DNA of 64,000 bases from positions 5,208,001 to 5,272,000 of the forward strand of contig OZ023274.1 in NCBI GenBank assembly GCA_964007475.1, written 5' to 3'. The notes under the pieces are model-generated. The model saw only the letters and a list, made by a program, of their open reading frames with translations, had not been told where the DNA came from and made no database searches. Origin of the DNA: Hybos culiciformis. Its lineage: Eukaryota > Arthropoda > Insecta > Diptera > Hybotidae. Each line of letters starts with the position of its first letter. Within the stretch, counting starts at the first letter, position 1. A program made the translations under genes and the position numbers. Of this stretch, positions 25,429 to 37,380 are shown piece by piece.

Positions 25429-26946
25429 ATATTATACTTGTATACATGTACATATTTAGTTCTGAATATTTTTTTTTTCAACATTTATACTATACTTAAA
25501 TAATATTGTTGCGCTCTTATTGTAAAGAACTTTTTAATTGTGTATAGTGCATTATACTTATGTATCTTGTACAATGTACATTTATTCAATGTTAGTGCAG
25601 TAATTGCACAATCAATAACATAGAAAGGAAAAAACAACATAATGAGCTTTAAGGTACTATAGGTATATATAATATTTTAGATATCTAATTCTGCATAAGA
25701 ATTGTAATAAATCTTTATCAGACTCATAAATCAATTGATTGAATGGCATATAAATCTTTTAAGGAAATTATATACTGTTATAGTTAATGCAATAATAATT
25801 ATAATTGCGTCGAAAAAAAATTTATTAAATTCAAATATTTACGGTTTTTGAATGAAATGATTGAACATTTTAAATTTGCAGATAATTAAACATTAGTTAT
25901 ATATGCAGGAGACATGTATGTAAGCGTATGTTTAAAATGGATTTATAGTATTTATTCAGGCAACATCAAATTTCTGTAACAGAATTCATTATTAAGATTC
26001 TTCGACTTTCCTACATTTTCCAAGTATATATAGTTGGCAAAGGAAAATTTTATATAACATAATACGAAAAATAATATGAAAAGAAAGGAACCTGTATTTT
26101 CCCTAAATTTAAGGTTACAAAATATAAAAGGAAGGAATTTTCAATTAACTTCACAAAGATTATTCTTATACAAAGAAAAAAATCTAAAATTTATTGGGTT
26201 TTTTTAAAGGAAATAAGAAAATGCATGTCACATTTCGTAATATTGGCAAAAAAGAAGAAAAAATATATACATATGATACGGCCAACTAATGTACATAATA
26301 CATAAAAAGATATGGAAAATACAACAAATTCTACTGGGAAATTATGTAATTCTTTTATGAGATAAAATTACACATATTAAAGTTATGTAGATTCAATTCA
26401 CATAATTATTCACCGAAAGAAATCACACTTAATTGCATTAAATATTCGTTTCACGTTTGTTATTTTTGGAATTTCTATGGGATTTGCATAATTTTATTTT
26501 GAAAATGTTGTTTAATAAAAATTTTATAAGATTTTTTTTTTGTGTTCATGCATATGCATGCATATAACACGTATTAGTATAATAATAGGATAAAAAAAGT
26601 TACAACGGCAGCTGTTCACTGTACATGTTCAGGTCAAACATAAATGAAACAATAATAAAGGCTTTATTGTTAATAATATGTATATTGATTTAATAACACT
26701 TAAAACTGAAAATGATTCTATTTAACTGAGGACAACTTAATTTATGATTTATAATATCAGTTTTAAATTATGTAAATTAAAATCACAGTTTGGGGCTAAA
26801 CATATTTTTTTTGGAGTTCCTTCAATATTATTATTATATTAATGCCAAACCATACACCAAACACTATATGGAAATGTAACAATTTTCTTCGAACCCTAGT
26901 TTGAATCGTTGGGTTCTAACCTTTCTTTTTAATTTGTCTTATCGAC
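25285..26946 (+). repeat. Gap-flanking duplication, copy 2 (right of N gap)
   Basis: Second copy of 23433-25084. It carries an expanded TA run near 25390-25422, lacks the block that copy 1 has near 24240, and keeps GAATCGTTGGGTTCTAACC near its end, which copy 1 lacks. It continues without a break into unique sequence, so it is the copy joined to the true right flank. Confidence 0.9.
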
Positions 26947-27085
26947 ATCTATCCACCCAACACACTAATTTTCATCGGAATCCCTTAAAACCATATAACA
27001 AACACAAATTTAGGAATTTTCATTATCAATTTTAGTGGCAGACGGACATTTAATGAAAACATGGAGTCGGTTTTTCATTTTTGAT
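26785..27085 (+). repeat. Dispersed degenerate repeat family R2
   Basis: Shares ordered strings with 36141-36428: GGGGCTAAACATATT, TTCCTTCAATAT, GGCAGACGGAC, and GTCGGTTTTTCATTTTTG-like endings. Wording such as AATTTTCATCGGAATCC is common in old insect non-LTR or SINE tails as I recall. It has no intact frame. Confidence 0.45.
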
Positions 27086-27523
27086 GGAAAATGAATTAAA
27101 AACTCCTCAAAATTAATAAATCTATACATAAATAAATAAATAAATAAACCTTGAAACACTGAATTTTTAAGGTTCAAGGTTGAAATCAGATGTTTAAAAA
27201 AACACAAACAAATTTATTTTTAAATTTGCTTCTGCTGGCTGATGCGGAATTTTTTTTTGTATTTAATTTTTCTCAGTGTTGAAATATTAAAAATAAATAT
27301 ACATATATTTTTTTAATATAACTTCTTCAATTAACGGAGATTTGATTACTTTTTTTTTCTCAACTCTTTTCATTATTTTTCATTAAAGATTTTCACATTA
27401 AACTTGTATTTATAATATATTTTCTATTTGTATTTTATTTTTTGTTTGTTTTTTCTTTTACATAAAAAGATAATAAATTAAAAAAAAATAAAAATAGAAA
27501 AAGAAAATAAAAATAATATATTA

Positions 27524-27633
<110 letters not shown>

Positions 27634-28360
27634 CTTTTAAGGGAAATGAACTATTCACGCTATAATTCTGTTATTGTTCATAAATAAACAAATTTATAAT
27701 AAAACATAAACATAAGTAATATTAAATATATAAATGTAATATAGATATTATATTAAAAAAATAAATACTTTTAATAAAATATTGAACATAAGGAAATGCA
27801 ATTTATTTTTTTAATATTTATTAGTTTTTTTTTTGTTTTAATTTCTTTATTATGATAGAAAAATTTGAACGTAGGAAGATTGAAGTTCGCCACAGGCCAT
27901 TCAAGAAATTCAGCTGTCAAATAAAGGCAAAAAAAAAATGAAAGATGTAACCATAGGCATATATTATATAAAATTATTATTATAAGGTGAATACTTTGTA
28001 ACTACATATTAGTAAATATTTATTTTTCGTTCAGGCTCACCTTTAGTTCTAAGTAAATGCAGTTTACTTATTTGGTCTCATTTCACCTAAAAATCCAATA
28101 TAATATAATGTGTTCTTTTAAAAAAAATATGTTACAAACTTGAATGTGAAAAATTACATACTTAATAAATAGAATTTATTTTTCAGTAAAGGTTCAAAAA
28201 ATTCATCTCTTTTCACCTCGATCGAAAAAATGCAGAAATATCTTAAAATTCTAAATAGTATCTTTTATTATTGCCTTGAAAGTTCAATAGATTCGTTCAA
28301 TGGTATATATTTTAATATAATTTTTCTTATAAACTCAAAATTAATAATTTTATATTTTAC

Positions 28361-28892
28361 CGGCAAACTTAGGGCTACCACTCGATAAACAATAACCATC
28401 ACCATTATTTTGTAATGACAATAAATTGTTACAATTTATTTGCAGATAACCATTATTACTATTATCGTTGTTACAATTAATATTATTGTTATTACTATTA
28501 TTATTATTATTATTGTTATTATTATTAATTCCCGTCGAATATGATGATAACAATATTTGTTGAGAACCAGATAATGATGCTGATGGTGGGGGCGATCCAA
28601 CTGATACAGATGATTCTACTGAACCTGGATCACTAAAATAATAATCCTGAGTATCATCTGGTGTATCAAAAAAATTCAAATTAAAATCAGAATTTGCATC
28701 AAAACTAACTTCAGGAATTAATATTTCATCATCTTTGTCGGTTTCACTTTTAATGGTTATATTTTTATTATCACAATCACTATTATTGCTTGAGCTTGTT
28801 GTATTGGAATTAGTTGCTGTTTGATTAATGAAATTTGAATGTGTCTGATGGTGATGATGATGGTGATGATCGAGCTGTTGGAACACATCCAT
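28361..28892 (-). CDS. E78: E78 alternative first coding exon (isoform with His/Asn-rich N-terminus)
   Basis: ATG at 28892 opens 177 codons plus one base, ending GCC G|GTAAAA. The single G fits the acceptor at 11564 to make Asp and run into QQFAIADS and the zinc fingers. The open frame continues a few codons into the intron to a stop; those residues are not part of the protein. Visible features are a seven-His run (residues 9-15), an acidic patch with IKSE (47-50, a sumoylation consensus), an acidic, aromatic stretch (residues 57-88), Ser/Pro-rich SPPPSAS and a ten-Asn run (123-132). This looks like a disordered transactivation region. An in-frame TAA 15 codons upstream of the ATG and no acceptor nearby mark this as a first coding exon with its own promoter to the right. 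The tie to E78 rests on splice phase and strand. Confidence 0.85.
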
Positions 28893-31800
28893 ATTTCCAT
28901 TTTTAAATACAATGGAAATAATATTTTCCGTGATTTACATTTTTTATTAAGTATAATATAATGATGTGCAGTTATTAATTTATAATTTACTTTTTTTTTT
29001 TTTTCAAATTTAATAATTATTTTTTATGTATGCATCTTGTGCATAATGTCTCTATATAAATTATATTTATTTCAATACTTTAATTTGCTTTAAGAGCCTG
29101 TTAGTATGAAGATTGCGAGCATAATTTTCATAATTTTGTTTTTATGAACTATTGTTTACCCACGCACGTCTAAAATAAAGTATAAGTTGTTTAAGAAGCA
29201 AACTCGAAAAGATTAATTTTCCTGTCGTGCGTGAATCATTATTTTTCTGTAGAATTACTTGCAAACTAATTGCATGCAAAGAAAATTTAACATGTTCTCT
29301 AAATTTTTGGAAAATAATGGGACAAAAATATCACAATTCTTGTAATAAATGTGATAAAAGGCGAAAAGATATAACAATGTTTTATACTATGGCATTTTTG
29401 TTCACGGTCCCACAGTCGTTTAAATATTTCTTTAATTTGCCTTTGTGTCAAATCAGTATTAGTTTGTTATTCTGTTATTATGTTTCATAATTTCGGTTTT
29501 AATTTGAATAAAATTTTGTGGGACAACATTTTGTTTGAAATCATTTAACATATCTTAATTTATGTGTGTGTAAACATAAATTTTATTCAATCATGTTTCA
29601 ATCATGACATTATTAAGTTATGCAAAACATAGGGAAGACTTACTACAGCAAAATAATGCCATTAAGAGTTTTCAAAATTTTTAACATCTACATATTGTCG
29701 TTTGGCTATGTCAAAAGTTATATTTATTCGTGTATGCGAAAAATTAGTACTATAGTCTAAATCTAAATTATTTTAATTTTTCTATAAATCACTGTCATGA
29801 ATTCTTGAACTTCTAAATGTCATTCAATTGCTCTGGCAATATTTTTATCATTAATTGAAATTTATTTAATAATTTTTTTTTTTTATTTTAATTTTTAATT
29901 TTGTTTTTTTATTAATAAAATATTGAAAGTATTTCCATCACTTTAATTTATATGAATAATTGTCACTTCTTCACTAAAATTTAATAAACAATGTCTCTTA
30001 TCCAGGAACTGATTAAGCTATGATCAAAAGGGAAATAAATTTTATAAAATTTTCTGATAAATTTTCCAATTTTTATTTTTGTTTTTTTTTTCTTTTTTTT
30101 TTTTATCATTACACACTCACTATAAAATCAATTAATAAAATTAAAAACCTAAAAAAAAAAACTTTACGCATACGACGACTGACTGATAAAATTGATAAGA
30201 AGAATTTTTTTTACTCGTCACAACAACAACAACAAAAACAACAACAAACACAGATCACTTCAACGATCAATGATCTTTTAATTTTTCATTTAATTTTTTT
30301 TATTATTATTATTATTATTTTTTATTTGCCATTAAACTTTCCCGGAAAACATTCTTTTAATCAAATTAATATGAAAAATAATGTAAAGTAAAAATAAAAC
30401 AAAAAAAAAATAAAAAATTAGCAGAACAGAAAAATCGCAATCAAAATAGAATCCAACCGTACTCTATAACGAGTTTATATGCAATAAAATAACATAAGAG
30501 GCGCAATGTTAATATCATTTTTTGTGCTGTTTTTGTTATTTTTCTTGCTTTCTTGCTGCACTATCTTCAGGACCTTGGCTATGAGAATTGCATTAGTTTT
30601 TTTTTTTTTTTATTTACTTTTTATGCTTTTCTATGAAAAAATATTTTTCTTTTTTTTCGATGGAGAATAGAATAATATGAAATGGAAAAAAAAACATTAA
30701 AATATAAAAAAAAAGAAGAAAGATCGCTAAAAATAATACTTAAGCTAGAGAAAAAAAATTTAATAAAAAAAAAAAAGTTGTACACCAACACTTTATGGTT
30801 AAAAATAACATTCAAAATTCTATTCTTTCTCTAATCCGATCAGTTGTTTATTCAAAACAAACATAAAATCTTATTGAAATTATTCACATTAATCTGGTGT
30901 TTAGTACAATTAAAGTCTTATGTTCCCAAAATTTAAATGAGGACTAACTGCAATCAAATTTATCTGTTGGATTGTTACACTAAAATATACTTTAATCTAT
31001 AACTTATTACTCATCCCTTAAATTCTTAGTATTATTCACTCATATTATTTATGCAGGGAGAAATGTGAAGCTGTTATTAACCATAACTCTATATATATAT
31101 AAAATAAACAAGGATAAAGTATAGTTATTGCAGTTCAGCAAACACTATATTTAAGTCCTGTTTTTATTTCAAAATCAAGACACAATTGAATAAATTTTTT
31201 TATTTATTTACTTTTTTTTATTCAATCATTGATAAATCTTAGTAGTGACAATATTTAAAATTACATCAATTTTTGTTCACATTTACATTTATCTTCAGCT
31301 TTAAATTACACCAAGAACAACAGATAATGCGTGAATTCAAAGGCACTATAAATTAGTTAATAAAAAAAAAAAAAAAAGATACAAACTGCTTAATAATAAT
31401 GTATAGAAATAATATATTGTTCTTAATTATCATCTAACCGAAATAAACAAATATGTATGTAAAAATTTTGTAATATTATTAGATATTGCAAATCTTCTCT
31501 GTATGTCTCTTCAATTTCTTTTTATTTTTGCACAATTTTTTTTTTCCTATGATTATTTTCTTCTTAAATTTCTTTTTGTGTAAAATCACATTAAACTTAA
31601 TATATAAATATTACATTCATTTTGTAGCAAAAGTTATTGTTTTGGAAATAGGAACAATTTTTATTATAATATTATACTCTTATGTAAAACAGATTTTTCA
31701 TAAGCTGAAAATAGTGAATGAAAAGCAATGAATGTTGCGGGAAAAATTAACATAAAATTTCAATTTAATTAAACTTAAATATGTTACCCATATAAATTAG

Positions 31801-33809
31801 CAATCAATAAAATTGTAAAAAAAAAAAAAATTCTATAAGATTAAAATAAGAACTTTTAGAACTCTATTAAACATTTTGTGGACTTTTTAGAAAATTTTAC
31901 TCAAACAGAATTTTAATAACTAACATTTTTATTTAAATACTCAGGTTTCAAAAGAAAACATGGGAAGGCTTTTATATGTTGCATTGTGTACTCGTCGAGG
32001 AGAATTTAGTCAAAACAATATCTCTCTGAACATAGTATTCCAACTTCGATAACTAAAATTAACACCAACAACCTTTGAATGGATTTCATTACAAACTTAT
32101 CTTAAAAACTAAAAAAAAAAAACAACATAAACATAATTCTGAACTGATATTAGTTCTGATATAGAAAAATCTATCTAAATTTTTTTTTTTTTTAATTCAT
32201 TTTTTAAAAAAGAAATTGGTTTCTTCAACTGCGAAAGAGTTTTTTTATTTTTTCTCTGCTTTGACTTCCATATTAAAGGAAAAAGAAAAAAAAACTATGC
32301 ACATATTATGTATAGGTACTCGTATATAAAATTGCAATAATATAATATTAATGCATTTGGATATTAATTTGAAAGAAAAAGAGAATGTTGGCATAGCAAA
32401 AAAAATAAAAAATAAAAATATATTGTAATTTAATAAATTTGATAATTATAGAATTTAAATTAAACGATTGAAACGATTGAAGAAATAAAAAAAAAATTTG
32501 TTATTTATTGCTTAAGTGTTAAGGAATTAACTTTAATGTGATTAAATTAAAAAAAGAAATATACATATAAATTAACAATTTTATTTTTCAACTATGATCA
32601 CAGCTTAATTTTAAATATGAATAAAGAAAAAAATAATCCTCACAGGGGAATTTACATTAATTCACTTACATTTAGTAACTCGTTTGGAACATAAAAAAGT
32701 GGACCTAAAGTTCTCAAAAAAAAAAGCCTTAACATTTTCCCAATCGCTCATTAAAATTTCAAAGGTAAAGAAAATTTCACTTATTTTAATAGTATGTCGT
32801 TAAAAAGCATTCTCTTTATAGCTTCACCCACATTTCGGTTGAACCAATCTTAAAATTTTAGAATCAAATCATAAATAAACGTCTCGGTGGATTGATTGCT
32901 CATAAATTTTTAATTTTTTTTATTCCTACAATTATTTAAGATTCAGGTTAGACGTTTTAGTTATTTTTAAAATTATCAACATTTGTTTTATGCAATTCAC
33001 TTAAAACTTTTCACAGAACAAAAAGGAGAAACCTATTTTAATTTTTTTTTTGATATATGAAAATTTAGTTCATTTATATAAAAAAAAAAATTTTTTGTAT
33101 TATGAGTTCGGTTTGTATGCACACTAATTTTTTTCTTATTTTTTATTCTCATTATGACATATTGAGTTTATATAATAAAATTTATGTTTATGAACACTAT
33201 ATAAGACACATTCAAATATGATGCATTATGCATACATATGCGATATGCGATATTCATATAAATACTGTATATAAACACAAATATGTGCATAAGCTTTAAC
33301 TTTAGTACCTTATAATAATCATAAATCCATTATCTTTTGGATTCTTATACATACTTACATAAAATGTGTTATATTCATTATATGAAACTTGTTGATGGAT
33401 TTAATATATGACATTAATTTGAAAGGAAAATAAAAAAAAAAAAATTCTCCACATGACCTTATTCTGTCCGTCTGTATATGTTATATTTTCTTCTTTATGT
33501 CTACAATAATTTTAATGCAATTTAAAAAACGTTTTCAAAAAAAATAATAATAATAATAATAAAAAAATTGGAGACAGTAGTCTTCATTCTAATGCAAACA
33601 TATAAAATAAAAATTAAACTAAATTAATATTTGAAATTACAAAACATTAAAAAGAAAATTTGTAAAATAAATAAATTAAAAAAAAAATAAATAAAATAAA
33701 TAAATAAAATTTTGAATTGTCCCTATTTTAGAAAACGCTTGAGGAAGCACTTATTCAATATAAAAGGATTATGTATATATAAATAAATGAATATCTACTT
33801 TATGTATTT

Positions 33810-33817
33810 ATGTACAT
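33810..33817. repeat. Target-site duplication, left (ATGTACAT)
   Basis: The eight bases before TAGGCTGGTTCA, repeated at 35715-35722 after the element. The octamer is its own reverse complement, so the inverted repeats appear to extend through it. Confidence 0.7.
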
Positions 33818-34439
33818 TAGGCTGGTTCACAAAAAAAATTGTTTTGCCGCCCATACAGATTCTGAAAGCTTACATCAAGAAACGAAATACGTGCTCCTTG
33901 ATTTTTCGAAATTTTGTTTCCCCATCAAGCGCAACCAGTTTTTGTGATGGCTGAGGCCTAGACCTAATAAGGTGGGTTCAAAACTCTGTAACTTTTTTCT
34001 GTTTGAATTTTTTTTCCTCCTTTTTTTTTTGGTTTAACTGTCTTGATGCTCCCTTCATTTTTTGTTAACATCGTAAGGCTATACGACTTATCCTTTTTTT
34101 TTTACAACTCTCTAAAGGTGAATTTAAACTTTTGTCTCCATTTTATTTTTACTTTAAGACACCATATCTTTTCTAATTTTAACAGAAAAATTTTTTTTTT
34201 TTTTTTCATAAATTTGGCATAAATTTTCATCTTTTTTAGCATTATAACTAAAAGATAAAATTCTATTAAGTTCTGGTTTTTAAGCTACAATTAATTTTAC
34301 GACATTAAAAGTTTCGCTTTCGTAATGCATTGGTCATTTGATTCATTTGTTAACTGATCTATTTTTTTTATATAGGAATCAAAAAAGGAGATTTAGAATA
34401 GAAATAAATAAGAATTTAAAAATTGTTTTAAATTTATAT

Positions 34440-34802
34440 TTATTTATGATTAATTTTTTCAATTAATTTAAAAATATTTGATTTTCCAATAATCGCCATG
34501 TTTGGCCGATGCTGGCTCACGATTTGGAGAATAATTTGTTTTTGAGTTTCGTCAGAAGTTAACGATGTGTTCAATTCCGTCATTAATGCAACACTCCTCT
34601 CGGCGTTGTCATTAACAACTTGTAACTTCTGAACTAATCGCAGGCCGTCTTGATATCCTACATCAGATTTCCATAGAGCTGGATTCTTGTCGAAAAATTC
34701 AGTAGATATTTTCAAGCATTGAAAAAAATTTAAAGAATTTTTAGTGACCAAATTCTGCAAATGTATTTTAGGCAAATCAAAATTCGATGGAATTTTTGTC
34801 AA
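34440..34802 (-). pseudogene. Transposon protein fragment, left arm
   Basis: A 120-codon frame from ATG to stop in the left arm. Core wording is CLKISTEFF, then NPALWKSDVGYQDGLRLVQK, then NDNAERSVALMTELNTSLTS, ending KSNIFK. I have the impression of seeing similar NDNAERxVAL stretches in uncharacterised, transposon-linked insect proteins, but cannot name the family. No catalytic motif is visible and it is too short to be a transposase. Its first 30 residues come from the unique centre of the palindrome, so the ATG may be incidental. Probably a captured C-terminal piece of an autonomous partner. Confidence 0.6.
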
Positions 34803-35063
34803 TGCTTGAAAATATCTACTGAGTTTTTAGACATTGATCCAGCTCTATGGAAATCTGATGCAGGATATCAAGACGTCCTTCGATTAGTTCAGAAGTTACA
34901 AGTTGTTAATGACAACGCCGAGAGGAGTGTTGCATTAATGACGGAATTTAACACATCGTTAACTTCTGACGAAACTCAAAAACAAATTATTCTCCAAATC
35001 GTGAGCCAGCATCGGCCAAACATGGCGATTATTGGAAAATCAAATATTTTTAAAATTAATTGA
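34761..35063 (+). pseudogene. Transposon protein fragment, right arm
   Basis: Inverted copy of the left-arm frame, open to 35063. It shares CLKISTEF, the PALWKSDxGYQDxLRLVQKL block and NDNAERSVALMTExNTSLTS. Differences are few (for example DID for DKN, Ala for Val, Val for Gly, Phe for Leu), and it stops one residue after KSNIFKI. Both copies stay open despite these changes, which suggests that duplication into a palindrome is young or that conversion keeps the arms alike. Confidence 0.6.
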
Positions 35064-36140
35064 AAAAATTAATCATAAATAAATATAAATTTAAAACAAT
35101 TTTTAAATTCTTATTTATTTCTATTCTAAATCTCCTTTTTTGATTCCTATTTAAAAAAAATAGATCAGTTAACAAATGAATCAAATGACCAATGCATTAC
35201 GCAAGCGAAACTTTTAATGTCGTAAAATTAATTGTAGCTTAAAAACCAGAACTTAATAGAATTTTATCTTTTAGTTATAATGCTAAAAATGATGAAAATT
35301 TATGCCAAATTTATGAAAAAAAAAAAAAAATGTTTCTCTTAAAATTAGAAAAGATATGGTGTCTTAAAGTAAAAATAAAATAGAGACAAAAGTTTAAATT
35401 CACCTTTAGAGAGTTGTAAAAAAAAAAGGATAAGTCGTATAGCCTTACGATGTTAACAAAAAATGAAGGGAGCATCAAGACAGTTAAACCAAAAAAAAAA
35501 GGAGGAAAAAAAATTCAAAGAGAAAAAAGTTACAGAGTTTTGAACCCACCTTATTAGGTCTAGGCCTCAGCCATCACAAAAACTGGTTGCGCTTGATGGG
35601 GAAACAAAATTTCGAAAAATCTAAGAGCGTTTTCTCGTTTTTTTTATTTAATTGTTCGAAATCTGCATGGGCGGCAAGAAAATATCAACATGACCTCAAA
35701 AATGAACCAGTCTAATGTACATGTTTTAGATATGCATATATCTTATGAATTTTATAGTATGCACTTATTAACATAAATAAAAATAAATTGAAGAAAAAAA
35801 AAGGAAATTGCAATTAAATTGATTGTCAGTTCAAATTAATCTTATAGTGAATTTTTTTTTTTCAGTTTTTTGACAGGTTCAGGTCATTTTTTATTAACTT
35901 CTTCATAAAAATGTCGTGCCAAATGAAAGAAAATATATTATTTTTATTAGAATAAAAATCCTTAATTTGTCAACGTTAATATTGATAATAATGAGTTTTT
36001 TTTTGGAAGCCATACTATAGTATAGAATAAGTTTGGCTGGCAAATTTGTTATACGGATTATAAATTTTTCAAGTAAATTAAAAAAAAAACTCAAACTTTT
36101 ATGTATTTACTACATAAAAATATCGAATAGTCCCTCATAA

Positions 36141-36428
36141 TTGAAGTATGGAGCCTATTTTCAGCATTTGGATTTAGGATACTTTAATTTTAAGATCCCT
36201 CGATCGGGGGCTAAACATATTTTCCTTCAATATCATTATACCAATACCATTTGGTCCAAAATGATGCAATCCAAAATTTTAGTCGCGGTGAAAGTGAACA
36301 AGATTATGAATGTTTTGGCATTAATAGAATAAAAATCGTCGATTAGCTGGTTAATTAATTACAAGCATTGTAGTGGCGGGCAGACGGACTGTTAAAACAT
36401 ATATGTAGTCCGTTTTTTCATTTTTGGG
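36141..36428 (+). repeat. Dispersed degenerate repeat family R2, second copy
   Basis: Shares ordered strings with 26785-27085 (GGGGCTAAACATATTTTCCT, GGCGGGCAGACGGAC, GTCCGTTTTTTCATTTTTGG). A weaker relative may start at 56100 (TGAAGTATGAAGCC against TGAAGTATGGAGCC here). No intact coding frame. Confidence 0.45.
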
Positions 36429-37380
36429 CTAAAAAAAATCACGGTTTCGAAAACCTAGACAGATCGTGTAATCCTTAATTTTAATACTTAAACACTTATT
36501 AATGGTTACACTTATAATAGGTTAAGAAAGTTAAATTAACAATAAATTTAGTTCTAACAAAAAGTGATCAAGGATATTTGAAAAATAGATATAAATATTG
36601 TTCTTTATTGTCTTGCATCAAGTACTTTATAATCTTCATGTATTTACCACAATAATTCATGTATTTACCACAAATTTTTAATGTACTTGCATCAAGTATA
36701 AAATAAAAACTTTAAAAATATTATAAATTTTTTATTCATTTTCAAAACAATCTTTTTATTAATTCCTCTCTATCATTATCATTATTGATGAATTCATTTA
36801 ATTAATATATATATATATATATATAAATTTTATTAGCAGGAGAGAATTTAAAATTCATAAAATCAAAGAAAAATATTATTTTTATTATTAGAAAATAAAA
36901 ATTTAATGCATTTTTGATAGAAATAAAATAATGTCTAAATATATTAATAAACAATAAAGATAATAAATAATTTTATTATTTTTTATTTTTGAACCTACAA
37001 AAAAAAAAGAAAAAAAATCTTATATTCATGCATAAGATTTCTAGCTTCATAATTTTCTTCATTTTTTTTTTAAGCATAATCATAACAAAAAAAAAATGTA
37101 AACAACAAGTCAAAGGAAAGAAAAGAAATTCTTTCGAATGAAGTTCAATGAACGTTGTTTATAGTTTTTTATTTTTTTATTTTTTGCATTTGTTTTTTAA
37201 TATGATTATTTTTATATGCAACTTACATAAACTACATAACATAATATGTATGTAAGCATTTTTATATAAATAAAATGATTAAATTAGACTTTTTTTTTTA
37301 ATAGAAATATTTTTTATTAATAGACAGGCTTCTAAGATTTTATTAAAAAATAATTAAAAAAAAAAATATTACCTACTTTT

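Larger units (their letters stand above)
33818..35714. mobile_element. Fold-back transposable element, 1.9 kb near-perfect palindrome
   Basis: The left arm 33818-34721 and right arm 34800-35714 are inverted copies of each other around a 78-bp centre. Ends are TAGGCTGGTTCA and TGAACCAGTCTA. The outer roughly 110 bases are diverged apart from GCCGCCCAT, while the inner arms are nearly identical. An 8-bp duplication ATGTACAT flanks the element, a length typical of hAT and P-type transposases. Each arm carries the same roughly 85-residue open frame (see the two fragments). It lies wholly within the E78 long-isoform intron, so the primary transcript would contain a stem of about 900 bp. Confidence 0.85.

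Noticed and set aside
27852..27941. 29-residue basic ORF (MIEKFERRKIEVRHR...)
   Set aside because: Very short, no signal peptide or TATA-supported start, ends in a poly-Lys from an A run. Could be chance.
28350..28360. The last codons of the 180-codon frame at the alternative E78 exon
   Set aside because: They lie past a good donor (G|GTAAAA) whose phase fits the DBD exon exactly.
29227..29490. 87-codon plus frame with several Cys
   Set aside because: No ATG at its start, no domain, and it overlaps the expected 5' region of the alternative E78 exon on the other strand.
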